The position numbers and the translations under genes were made by a program. Positions 23,887-32,194 of a stretch of 33,294 nucleotides of DNA are shown here, piece by piece (position 1 is the stretch's first letter; each line of letters begins with the position of its first letter). Source of the stretch: Deltaproteobacteria bacterium. Its GTDB lineage: Bacteria > Desulfobacterota > Syntrophia > Syntrophales > UBA6807. The notes under the pieces are model-generated. The model was not told where the DNA came from. It was given only the letters and a program-made list of their open reading frames with translations, and did no database searches. The stretch is taken from contig DSDU01000121.1 in the NCBI GenBank assembly GCA_011056835.1, positions 1 through 33,294 on the forward strand, written 5' to 3'.

Positions 23887-23990
23887 GTTGCGACAGATAC
23901 GCTCATACGTGCGGTACGGGTCACCTGTTGGCAGACAACAGGGGGCAGGCAACACAGAGGATTCGTCAAAACGCGCGAAGGAGCATTATC

Positions 23991-25631
23991 ATGACAAACG
24001 AGTTTACTCAATTAAACCTGAAACCGCAGTTGGTGCAGGCATTGACCGATCTTTGCCACACTATCCCGACTCCGATCCAGTCAAGTATCATTCCGGTGAT
24101 GCTCAGCGGCAAAGATGTTATCGGTCAGGCACAGACGGGAACCGGTAAAACCGCAGCATTTTCATTGCCGATTCTCCAAAATCTTGCACAGGGGCACAAA
24201 CGGGTTCAGGCTCTTCTACTGGCCCCCACGCGGGAACTTGCCATACAGACGGCCGATGCCCTGTGTCAGTATGGCCGTCATGGCGATGTCCGTGTCCTGG
24301 CGGTCTACGGGGGGCAGCCCTACAGCAGTCAAATGGGTCATCTCAAAAAAGGCGTTGATGTTGTCGTCGGAACGCCCGGCCGTGTGCTTGACTTGATTCG
24401 GCAGAAAGCCCTTGATCTCAGCAGGATTTCAACGGTGGTTCTCGATGAAGCTGATGAAATGCTCAGCATGGGTTTCATAGAAGATATAGAAACCATTTTC
24501 AAGGAAACCCCGGCAATTCGGCAGACCGCTCTTTTCTGCGCAACCTTGCCCGAGGGGGTCCGTCGCCTTGCCGACCGCTACATGCGGAATCCCCAGGCCT
24601 TCACCATGGGGGGCAAAAAGCTTACGGCAGCAGCGATTGAACAGCGGTACTATCTGGTCAATGAAGTTGATAAGTTAGCCGCGCTTACCCGCCTGTTTGA
24701 GGTTGAACCCATCACCAGCGCACTGATTTTTGCCCGCACGCGGCTTGCCACCGCCGGATTGGCAAATGAACTGACCGCCCGCGGTTTCCCCGCCGAGGCA
24801 CTGAACGGGGACATGAGCCAGGATGCCCGCATACAGGCATTGAACCGTTTCCGGCACAATCAGAGCAGGGTGCTGGTGGCAACTGATGTCGCCGCACGGG
24901 GACTGGACATTGACGATATTTCTCATGTATTTAACTATGATATGCCTCAGGGTGCAGAAGTATATGTTCATCGCGTCGGGCGGACGGGCCGGGCCGGAAA
25001 AACAGGTATCGCGCTTTCCTTGGTCACGCCGGGAGAACGATGGAGCCTGGGGAAAATTGAATCGTATACCAGGCAAAAGGTTGCCCGGTCGTTTCTCCCA
25101 ACGGCAGAAGAGATTCAGTCCCACCGCGAGGCGAGCCTGATGGAACAGATGATGGTATGGCTCAATCGTGGCCGTTGCCAGCGGGAACGGGAGATTGTGA
25201 CGGAACTTGTGGAGGCGGGAAGCGATCCGATTGCCATTGCCGCAGCGGCGTTGAAACTTGCCCGTGCGGAAGAGAAACAACGCCCCATTGACCCGATGAG
25301 TGACGTGCAGGAGTGGCGCCCGGAGAAATCCGAAAAAATTGCGAAACGGAGAATCAGGAGGAACGGCGGGAATGACCGGAGCAGTGACTCCTTTGAAAAG
25401 GGGATGATACGAATCACGCTTGGTGTTGGCACGGCAGATGGTATTCGTCCCAACCAGGTGATGGGCTCACTCTCCCGCCATGCCGATATCCCGGGACATG
25501 CTATCGGCAAGATCAAAATTCAGAAACAATATACCTTTGTCGATATCCCGGAGAAATTTGCGGGACAGGTGCTGGCTAAAGCGGGAACCTACCGCATTGG
25601 CAGACGGAATATCGCCGTTGAACGTGCATAA
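23991..25631 (+). CDS. DEAD-box ATP-dependent RNA helicase (DeaD/CsdA-like)
   Basis: The 546-residue protein has a Q motif near residues 5-30 and motif I AQTGTGKT (47-54). Motifs Ia PTRELA, Ib TPGR and II DEAD (152-155) follow. Motif III is CAT (183-185) instead of the usual SAT, and motif VI is HRVGRTGRAG. The C-terminal 75 residues (RITLGVGTADGIRPNQVM to the end) match the DbpA-type RNA-binding domain, as in DeaD/CsdA that helps ribosome assembly and cold growth. ATG 23991 is chosen because AAGGAG lies 7 nt upstream. An in-frame start at 23853 would run through the leader terminator. The long structured leader suggests post-transcriptional control. Confidence 0.92.
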   Translation: MTNEFTQLNLKPQLVQALTDLCHTIPTPIQSSIIPVMLSGKDVIGQAQTGTGKTAAFSLPILQNLAQGHKRVQALLLAPTRELAIQTADALCQYGRHGDVRVLAVYGGQPYSSQMGHLKKGVDVVVGTPGRVLDLIRQKALDLSRISTVVLDEADEMLSMGFIEDIETIFKETPAIRQTALFCATLPEGVRRLADRYMRNPQAFTMGGKKLTAAAIEQRYYLVNEVDKLAALTRLFEVEPITSALIFARTRLATAGLANELTARGFPAEALNGDMSQDARIQALNRFRHNQSRVLVATDVAARGLDIDDISHVFNYDMPQGAEVYVHRVGRTGRAGKTGIALSLVTPGERWSLGKIESYTRQKVARSFLPTAEEIQSHREASLMEQMMVWLNRGRCQREREIVTELVEAGSDPIAIAAAALKLARAEEKQRPIDPMSDVQEWRPEKSEKIAKRRIRRNGGNDRSSDSFEKGMIRITLGVGTADGIRPNQVMGSLSRHADIPGHAIGKIKIQKQYTFVDIPEKFAGQVLAKAGTYRIGRRNIAVERA

Positions 25632-25761
25632 TAATATCATTGGAGGGCGGGGTATTGAGATGCTGTTAAAAAACGGCCATCTGCAGCGTTCAGCCTTCCG
25701 GGGAACGAGTTGTTCTCGTTTTTCTCTCGACAAACGGAACCGGTGGTACCATATCTCCCGA

Positions 25762-26346
25762 TCACTCGTTTACATCACCTTTAAGACCGATTGCATCGGC
25801 GACCTCCCGCATGCCCATAATGGTATCTTCGATGAGTTCACTCACGTCCAGCCCGAGCATGTCGGCACCTTTCTGAATAATAGACCGGTCAACGCCGGCG
25901 GCGAAGGTAGGTGTTTTCCATTTTTTCTTGACCGACTTCACTGTCATATCCATGACACTCTTCGACGGACGTATCAGGGCATTTGCAGAAACAAGTCCTG
26001 TCAGTTCGTCGATGGCATATAACGTCTTCTCAAGGACCGTGTGAGGTTCCACCTCGGAACAGATACCCCAGCCGTGGGAAACAACGGCGCGGACATACTC
26101 TTCGGGCCAGTTTTCTTTTTCCAGTATTTCCCGTGTCTTTGTGCAGTGCTGATCGGGATGCCGCTCATAATCCAGATCGTGAACCAGGCCGATGACACCC
26201 CATTTCTCCTCGTCTTCGCCGCGTTTTCTCGCGATATAGCGCATGACGCCCTCCACGGCGTACGCATGCTTTCGCAGACTGTCTGTCTCGTTGTAGTCGT
26301 GCAGCAGCTTCAATGCGTCGTTTCTGGTGGGATTTGATTTTTTCAT
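25762..26346 (-). CDS. HD-domain hydrolase
   Basis: The 194-residue soluble protein of the HDIG-type HD superfamily has candidate metal ligands His27 (LRKHAYAV), His56/Asp57 (GLVHDLDYERHPDQH), and a later His in VVSHGWG and Asp in YAIDELTGLV. Such proteins hydrolyse phosphate esters, often nucleotides; the substrate here is unknown. It starts 18 nt after the rsmB stop codon with SD GAGGAG, so it belongs to the same transcript as rsmB. Confidence 0.9.
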   Translation of the reverse strand: MKKSNPTRNDALKLLHDYNETDSLRKHAYAVEGVMRYIARKRGEDEEKWGVIGLVHDLDYERHPDQHCTKTREILEKENWPEEYVRAVVSHGWGICSEVEPHTVLEKTLYAIDELTGLVSANALIRPSKSVMDMTVKSVKKKWKTPTFAAGVDRSIIQKGADMLGLDVSELIEDTIMGMREVADAIGLKGDVNE

Positions 26347-26364
26347 GTTGTATCTCCTCTCGGT

Positions 26365-27708
26365 TTATGTTCGATACAGCACGGCGCCGAAAAAGCCGTC
26401 CGTGCCGTGACGATGCGGGTATGTTCTGAAAAAACCATCCGGTGTTACCATGTCACGATCGATTGTTTTCGGCGGTTCCGCCAGCATGTAATCGCTGTGC
26501 CGGGCAAGAAAGTTCCGTATTACCGCTTCATTTTCTTCCGGTTCGGTGGAACATGTGCTGTAAACGATGATACCCCCTCGTTTCGGATAATTTGCAGCCG
26601 CATGTAATATGCTTTTCTGCATGATCGCTCCCTTTCTCAGGCCTGCTTCGCTGAGACGCCATTTGATTTCGGGGTGACGTCGTACCGTCCCCAGGCCTGA
26701 GCAGGGGGCATCCACAAGAACCCGATCGAATAGCCCATGATAGTCGTTGCCAAGGTCGCGTGTTGCGTCTTTTGTGGATGTTTCGATGATGGTCACTCCC
26801 ATTCGTTCGGAAAGCCTCTCTGCGGCTGTCCTTTTTCGGGGGTTGACATCGACGGCAATAATCCTGCCTCGGTTCTTCATGAGCTCGCCCAGATGCGTTG
26901 ATTTGATTCCCGTTCCCGAACATACATCCAGGATGATTTCTTCCCGATGAGGATTTACGATGTGCGATATCAGTTGTGAGGCTTCATCTTGGACCTGCAC
27001 AAATCCCTGCCGGAAAAGCGGCATGCGGGCAATCGGGATGGACGGAGCAGTCAGTAATATTCCACTTGTGGCATATTTGGCGGCCGTCGCATTGCTTCCT
27101 TCGACCAGCAGCTGTTCCAGAATGTCATCACGGCTTCCTTTCAGTATGTTGCATCTGAGGGTGATCGGCGGTGTTCCATTATTGCCGGTGCAGAGAGCCT
27201 TTGTTTCCTCGAAGCCGAACCGGTCAAGCCATCGTGCCACCATCCATTCAGGATGTGAGTGGATGATTGAGAGATACTGCAACGGATCGTGGTTTTCATC
27301 GGGAAATCGAAAGGCGTTCTTGTTTCGAAGAGCCTTTCTGAGGATTGCGTTAACCAGACTGCCACTGCCGGAGAAGTTCCGTTTTGCCAGTTTTACCGCC
27401 TCATCGACGGCAGCGAAAGCGGGAATTCGATCCATATAGATGAGCTGATAGAGGGCGACTCGCAGGATATTGTTAACACCGGTTCGCAGTGATGCCGGTT
27501 TCCCCCGGTAGAGTGATCGGATTATCCAGTCAAGGTGATTTTTCATCCGAAGGCTTCCATAGACGAGCTGGGTGAGGAGCCGCCGGTCCTGAAGAGTGAC
27601 AAGGACATCCTTCGAGAGATAGGTATCGAGCAGAGGTTCGGCAAAGGCGTTCGTCTGTTCTATGCGGTTCAATATGGTGACGGCGATGCCGCGAGCAGTC
27701 TTTTCCAT
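26365..27708 (-). CDS. rsmB: 16S rRNA (cytosine-967-C5)-methyltransferase RsmB
   Basis: The 447-residue enzyme has an N-terminal NusB-like RNA-binding domain (about 1-140; LLTQLVYGSLRMKNHLDWII). The C-terminal Rossmann methyltransferase has SAM motif DVCSGTGIKSTHLGE, the conserved Cys336 in DAPCSGLG, and the catalytic Cys386 in YSTCST. It methylates C967 of 16S rRNA from S-adenosylmethionine. The open frame extends to 27834, but those residues do not resemble the family. ATG 27708 gives the standard start MEKTARGIAVTILNRIE, with a weak SD (AGGT about 12 nt upstream). It lies divergent from the CDP-alcohol phosphatidyltransferase operon. Confidence 0.95.
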   Translation of the reverse strand: MEKTARGIAVTILNRIEQTNAFAEPLLDTYLSKDVLVTLQDRRLLTQLVYGSLRMKNHLDWIIRSLYRGKPASLRTGVNNILRVALYQLIYMDRIPAFAAVDEAVKLAKRNFSGSGSLVNAILRKALRNKNAFRFPDENHDPLQYLSIIHSHPEWMVARWLDRFGFEETKALCTGNNGTPPITLRCNILKGSRDDILEQLLVEGSNATAAKYATSGILLTAPSIPIARMPLFRQGFVQVQDEASQLISHIVNPHREEIILDVCSGTGIKSTHLGELMKNRGRIIAVDVNPRKRTAAERLSERMGVTIIETSTKDATRDLGNDYHGLFDRVLVDAPCSGLGTVRRHPEIKWRLSEAGLRKGAIMQKSILHAAANYPKRGGIIVYSTCSTEPEENEAVIRNFLARHSDYMLAEPPKTIDRDMVTPDGFFRTYPHRHGTDGFFGAVLYRT

Positions 27709-27897
27709 CAGTATTTTTACCTGCTTGTTCCAATAATCATATTTTCTTTGTTTATAGTTCCTTTTGAGGAGGAATGCAACACAGTCAGTCGTACCGAAGG
27801 AAACGCCGTGACACGTGAAGCGTCGGGAAATCAAATATTGATTGCATCAGTTTTCTATGATAGCGTTCCATAAAATTGTCGGTGAAAGGTGCTCGGA

Positions 27898-28563
27898 ATG
27901 ACACGTGAGCATCGTCAGTCAGAAGCATGGAAAACGAAGCCGACCGATCGATTTATTCTCCGGTGGATTAAATGTCATCTTTCCTCCGCCATCACTCCTC
28001 GTCTCGTCACCTGTCCATGGTTGCGACCTTGGATGATTACCGTCATGTCGGCATTGCTTGGCGTGATGGGCGGGGTGGTCTATGCGCTGGGTTGTGCATG
28101 GTCCGCGGGCGCGATAGCTGCCATGTCACAGGTTCTTGACGGCGTTGACGGTCAGTATGCCCGATTGACTGGGACAGAAAGCCGTGCCGGGGCGTTTTCA
28201 GATTCGGTTCTGGATCGCTTTACCGATGGTGCCATGGTGATCGGCATGGTACTCTATCTGGTAAGAATGACAGATCTCATGCCGTTGTGGATTCTTCTCA
28301 TTCTCGGTTCGCTTGCCCTTATCGGAAGCAACGGGATCAGTTATTCCACGGCGCGGGCGGAAACGCTTGATATAGACCTCGGAAAGCCAACACTGGCAAG
28401 CAAGGGAACACGATCAACCGTGATGATTCTTTGCGCCCTCGGTACGATATTCTGGCCGAAATTACCGGTTGCGGCACTTATCTATCTGGCCGTTCATCCG
28501 AATGCGGTCATTGTCATGCGGCTGATTCGTGCCTACAGATTCTATGGATCGGAGCGGGCATAA
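27898..28563 (+). CDS. CDP-alcohol phosphatidyltransferase family membrane enzyme
   Basis: The 221-residue integral membrane protein contains the full family signature DGxxAR(x8)G(x3)D(x3)D as DGVDGQYAR...GAFSDSVLDRFTD (starting about residue 82), with about five hydrophobic spans. The family joins a CDP-activated alcohol to a second alcohol, making phospholipids or phosphodiester solutes. The N-terminal stretch TDRFILRWIKCHLSSAIT, with a following PWMITVMSALLG, resembles the C-terminal domain of the inositol-phosphate (IPCT/DIPPS-like) branch. That similarity is from memory of the family pattern. ATG 27898 with AAAGG 8 nt upstream is preferred to GTG 27889. It is the first gene of a four-gene operon with a nucleotidyltransferase, an acetyltransferase and an acyl-CoA synthetase. 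Confidence 0.88.
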   Translation: MTREHRQSEAWKTKPTDRFILRWIKCHLSSAITPRLVTCPWLRPWMITVMSALLGVMGGVVYALGCAWSAGAIAAMSQVLDGVDGQYARLTGTESRAGAFSDSVLDRFTDGAMVIGMVLYLVRMTDLMPLWILLILGSLALIGSNGISYSTARAETLDIDLGKPTLASKGTRSTVMILCALGTIFWPKLPVAALIYLAVHPNAVIVMRLIRAYRFYGSERA

Positions 28564-28614
28564 CGGCACTGTGGAGGAAAGCCGAGGGCAACCGATAACG
28601 ACAGGGAGTTGAAA

Positions 28615-29181
28615 GTGATAGAGACAGGGGTGATCCACGGACGTTTCCAGATTCTTCATAACGATCACATGAAGTATCTTTTAGCCGGCAAAGCACGGTG
28701 CCGGCATCTTGTCGTGGGTATCACCAATCCCGATCCGACCCTGACCAGGGATGATCCGGTGAACATCGACCGAAGTCATTTTATCGCGAACCCACTTACA
28801 TACTACGAACGATATGTCATGATTCGACGAGCATTCGGAGAAGTCGGTATTGATCAGTCTGAATATTCTGTTGTGCCCTTTCCCGTTAATTTTCCTGAAC
28901 TCTACCGATACTATGTTCCGCTCGATGCCACTTTTTTTGTAACAATCTATGATGAATGGGGAAGGAAGAAACTCGAGATGTTCACTGCTGCAGGATTGAA
29001 AACGGAAATCCTCTGGGAAAAGCCGATCGAGGAAAAAGGGTTGACCGGGGAAGAAATCCGGCGGCGGATCGTGTCGGGGATCGCTTGGAAACATCTGATC
29101 CCGCCGAGCACCCATATGCTGCTGCGGCAGTGTGGTGTGTTGAAGCGATTACGGGATCTGTACATATCACAGAAACAATAA
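28615..29181 (+). CDS. Nucleotidyltransferase of the NadM/cytidylyltransferase-like fold
   Basis: The 188-residue enzyme opens with the nucleotide-binding motif GRFQILHNDH (about 9-18), the HxGH-type site of nucleotidylyltransferases. Near the C-terminus KGLTGEEIRRRI resembles the second ATP/CTP-binding (IS-T-IR-like) motif. The closest named relatives would be NMN adenylyltransferases of the NadM type, but the context next to a CDP-alcohol phosphatidyltransferase makes a different acceptor possible. The start is GTG 28615: AGGGAG lies 6 nt before it, while TTG 28609 directly abuts the SD and is unlikely. It follows the phosphatidyltransferase by 51 nt. Confidence 0.85.
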   Translation: MIETGVIHGRFQILHNDHMKYLLAGKARCRHLVVGITNPDPTLTRDDPVNIDRSHFIANPLTYYERYVMIRRAFGEVGIDQSEYSVVPFPVNFPELYRYYVPLDATFFVTIYDEWGRKKLEMFTAAGLKTEILWEKPIEEKGLTGEEIRRRIVSGIAWKHLIPPSTHMLLRQCGVLKRLRDLYISQKQ

Positions 29182-29211
29182 GACCACTGACGGTTTTCAG
29201 AGGGGGCGGCA

Positions 29212-29721
29212 ATGGTTGATGATCGTTACGGTGATCTCAGACTGACGGGTTATTACCCCGGTGTTGTGGGGAAGATTACAGAGCTTCACGCTGTGTATTA
29301 TCACCGGAACTGGGGTTTTGATGTATCGTTTGAGGCGCAGGTTGGAAAGGAATTATCTGAATTTGTGAGGGATTTCAAGATGGAGAGAGACGGGTTATGG
29401 ATTGCCCGAATATCCGACGCTTTTGCCGGGGCTGTCGCCATCGATGGTCATCGGGCAGATGACGACGGTTTACGTCTCCGATGGTTTATTGTTGAACCGG
29501 CATTTCAGGGATCGGGAATCGGCCGGATATTGCTTCGGACAGCCCTTACATTTTGTAAAGAAAGAGGATATGGAAGAATCTATCTATGGACGTTTCAGGG
29601 GCTCCATGCCGCACGCTCCTTATACGAGAGGCATGGTTTTATTCTGACCGAGGTAAACGCCGTGGATCAATGGGGACAAACAATTACCGAACAGAAATAC
29701 GAGCTGATGCTTGGGAAATGA
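29212..29721 (+). CDS. GNAT-family N-acetyltransferase
   Basis: The 169-residue protein contains the acetyl-CoA-binding motif A in the form RWFIVEPAFQGSGIGRILLRTAL (about 83-105; Q/GxGIG core). The closing GNAT elements LWTFQGLHAARSLYERHGF follow. It transfers an acyl group from CoA to an amine; the substrate is not predictable. It begins 30 nt after the nucleotidyltransferase with GAGGGGGCGG upstream, and is followed 12 nt later by the acyl-CoA synthetase, so it is an operon member. Confidence 0.9.
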   Translation: MVDDRYGDLRLTGYYPGVVGKITELHAVYYHRNWGFDVSFEAQVGKELSEFVRDFKMERDGLWIARISDAFAGAVAIDGHRADDDGLRLRWFIVEPAFQGSGIGRILLRTALTFCKERGYGRIYLWTFQGLHAARSLYERHGFILTEVNAVDQWGQTITEQKYELMLGK

Positions 29722-29733
29722 GGAGTACGAGTT

Positions 29734-31518
29734 ATGCAGGATCCGCATCTGGGAAGATTGATTCATCGAAAAACAAATGAATACGGCGACCTCATCGCCG
29801 TAAGGTATAAAGAAGGTGATGCGTGGCAGGAACTGACATATCGTGCCTTCGGTGGGAAAATAGATGCACTCGCAAGGTCGCTCATTGCGTATGGCGTGAA
29901 TGAAGGTGATATGGTCGGAATCTTCTCGGAGAACCGGCCGGAATGGGCTATAACCGATTTCGCCACACTCAGTGTCAGAGCGGTATCGGTTCCCATCTAT
30001 GCAACGAATACGGCACAGCAGGCGGAATACATCGTATCCGATGCCCGGCTGGGAATCGTTTTTGTCGGTGACCAGAACCAATACGACAAAATCAAAAGCT
30101 TTTCCGGTACCCATGAACATTTAAGATACATTGTTGCCTTTGACAGCACTGTAAAGCTTCGAGATGACGATTCATTGTATTTCAGTGACTTGCTGAAACG
30201 GGGTGGAGACGATTCCTATAAAGAAATCATGGAACAGAGACTGAATGCGGGTTCGCCGGATGATGTGGCGACGATCATTTATACATCGGGGACGACGGGA
30301 GATCCGAAAGGCGTGATGTTGACCCATGCTAATTTCTGCCACCAGATAGACGCCGTCGATGCCAACTTCAACGTGGGACCGAAAGATCGTTCTCTGTGCT
30401 TCCTTCCGCTGAGCCATGCATACGAACGGGCATGGTCCTATGTTGTTTTCAAAAATGGAGCGCAGAACAATTATCTCGCCGATCCCAAACGGATCATAGA
30501 GTATATGCAGGACGTCAGACCGACGGCCATGGTAAGCGTGCCCCGACTCTATGAAAAGATCTATTCTACTGTGTTTGACCGACTGGAAAAGGCATCACCA
30601 TTCAGAAAGAAGCTGTTCAAGTGGGCTGTGGTCATTGGAAGTGATTATAGATATGCGGTACGGAACAACGAGGCGGGGGTTGTTCTGAGTGCAAAACATT
30701 GGCTTGCCGATCGGCTTGTGTTGGGAAAAATACGGGATATCGTCGGTGGTCCCAAGAATTTCTTCTCGGCCGGCGGCGCCGCGCTATCAAAGGACATCGA
30801 GGAATTCTTCTTTGCAGCGGGACTTCTTGTCTGCGAGGGGTACGGACTGACGGAATCGTCTCCCATGATTACATATAATTGTCCCAGTGCGTTCAAGTTC
30901 GGTACCGTAGGTAAGCCGGTGCCGCTGTGTGAGGTGAAGATCGGAGAAAACGGAGAAATTCTGGCTCGAGGCCCCAACATTATGAAGGGGTATTACAATA
31001 AACCGGAAGACACGGCGGCGACAATTGTCGACGGGTGGCTGAAAACAGGCGATGTAGGAATTATCGATGAGGATGGATTTGTTAAAATTACCGATAGAAT
31101 CAAGGATCTCATCATAACGTCGGGAGGGAAGAATATTGCGCCCCAGCGTATCGAAACGTTGGTAGGGCGAGATCACTATATTGAACAGATTGAAGCGATC
31201 GGAGACGGGAGAAAGTATGTCAGCGCCCTGATCGTTCCCGCCTTTGCGGCGCTGGAAACATATGCCCGGGACCAGGGAATTGCCTTTGCATCACGGGAAG
31301 AACTGGTGCAAAAACAGGAAATCATCGACTTTTACAGAAAACGGATAGAAGATCAGTCAGGTGAGCTTGCAGGGTATGAAAAAATCAAGGCCTTTACGCT
31401 GCTCCCCAATGAATTCACCCAGGAAGGGGGTGAACTGACGCCGACAATGAAAATCAAGCGCAAAGTCGTTGTGGAGAAGTATCGTGATATCATCGATGCC
31501 ATGTATGCCCATGATTAA
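29734..31518 (+). CDS. Long-chain acyl-CoA synthetase (AMP-forming, FadD15/LACS clade)
   Basis: The 594-residue enzyme has core motifs IIYTSGTTGDPKGVM (about 181-195), GYGLTESSPM, GWLKTGDVGIIDEDGF and the hinge TDRIKDLI. It also has the LACS-specific LITSGGKNIAPQ segment and a C-terminal lysine region (PTMKIKRKVV). It should activate long-chain fatty acids to acyl-CoA at the inner membrane surface. It differs from the shorter ligase at 21648-23192 by its longer, LACS-type architecture. The SD GAGGAG is 9 nt before the ATG. It is the last gene of the operon that begins with the CDP-alcohol phosphatidyltransferase, which suggests acyl chains enter the same lipid or modification pathway. Confidence 0.94.
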   Translation: MQDPHLGRLIHRKTNEYGDLIAVRYKEGDAWQELTYRAFGGKIDALARSLIAYGVNEGDMVGIFSENRPEWAITDFATLSVRAVSVPIYATNTAQQAEYIVSDARLGIVFVGDQNQYDKIKSFSGTHEHLRYIVAFDSTVKLRDDDSLYFSDLLKRGGDDSYKEIMEQRLNAGSPDDVATIIYTSGTTGDPKGVMLTHANFCHQIDAVDANFNVGPKDRSLCFLPLSHAYERAWSYVVFKNGAQNNYLADPKRIIEYMQDVRPTAMVSVPRLYEKIYSTVFDRLEKASPFRKKLFKWAVVIGSDYRYAVRNNEAGVVLSAKHWLADRLVLGKIRDIVGGPKNFFSAGGAALSKDIEEFFFAAGLLVCEGYGLTESSPMITYNCPSAFKFGTVGKPVPLCEVKIGENGEILARGPNIMKGYYNKPEDTAATIVDGWLKTGDVGIIDEDGFVKITDRIKDLIITSGGKNIAPQRIETLVGRDHYIEQIEAIGDGRKYVSALIVPAFAALETYARDQGIAFASREELVQKQEIIDFYRKRIEDQSGELAGYEKIKAFTLLPNEFTQEGGELTPTMKIKRKVVVEKYRDIIDAMYAHD

Positions 31519-31761
31519 GATGTTCCGGCAATAGAAACATTGCACTTTTGTCGATGGCACCGGTTCGGCGGGTCGCCAGCCCGTGAATTTATTTCGGGCG
31601 TTAACCCGTGGGATCTTCGTTAGCCGATGTCTTTTCGACTGTGAATAGAGACATCGCGTCGACAACGAGTAAAAAATGCTTGATATTTTTATAATAATTG
31701 GTATTAGTACTGTATAACCTTTCGTATAGCGGCAATGTGACAGAGAAAGGAACGTGGTGAG

Positions 31762-32046
31762 ATGGTCACTATCCGTCTCGAGGATACATACACGGGCTCG
31801 TTACTGCCCGCCGTGAAGCAGATCACCGAGGTGCTTCCGCCGGCCTTCGACGGACAATCGCCGGTTCGCCGGTATGCCCTCTCGTCAAGCGCCGCACCAC
31901 ATGGCATACCCAGCCGGATCAGCCGGACGGAGACACACGGATATCTCATGTATTACGACAGGACGTCCGCCGCCGCGTCGGCAAGCCGTACCATCGGCCA
32001 CCGAATGTACATTGAAAAAGGTACGTATGTCGATACCTGGGCGTAA
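31762..32046 (+). CDS. Hypothetical small protein, 94 residues
   Basis: The frame begins at an ATG preceded by AGAAAGGAACGTGGTGAG, giving a plausible SD (AAAGGA, somewhat distant, or GGTGAG close by). The product is polar and lacks a signal peptide or membrane helix. It has Ser/Ala-rich segments and ends in YIEKGTYVDTWA, a short hydrophobic/acidic tail of the type seen at the end of some small envelope or flagellar-associated proteins. I do not recognise a family. AT-rich sequence with a TATAAC hexamer (31713-31718) lies 45 nt upstream and may be its -10 box, but no good -35 partner is seen. Confidence 0.5.
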   Translation: MVTIRLEDTYTGSLLPAVKQITEVLPPAFDGQSPVRRYALSSSAAPHGIPSRISRTETHGYLMYYDRTSAAASASRTIGHRMYIEKGTYVDTWA

Positions 32047-32194
32047 ACCTTACTACTAAAAACCTTACACTGAGTTTTATTTCTGCGGCTTCCCGACCTT
32101 TATCCTATTCTTTTGTCGTCACTCTGGTTTTCGAGAAGACAAAACAGGATTGACGAATCCCGCCGTGGTCATTGTGCTTTTTTTCAGGGGGTTG

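Noticed and set aside
27771-27815. Short plus-strand ORF behind GAGGAGG upstream of the phosphatidyltransferase operon
   Set aside because: The ATG is only about 2 nt from the SD and the frame is 14 codons long.
31555-31620. Series of short CGGG/CCCG stems after the acyl-CoA synthetase operon
   Set aside because: Stems of 4-5 bp overlap one another and no U-run follows; not strong enough for a terminator call.
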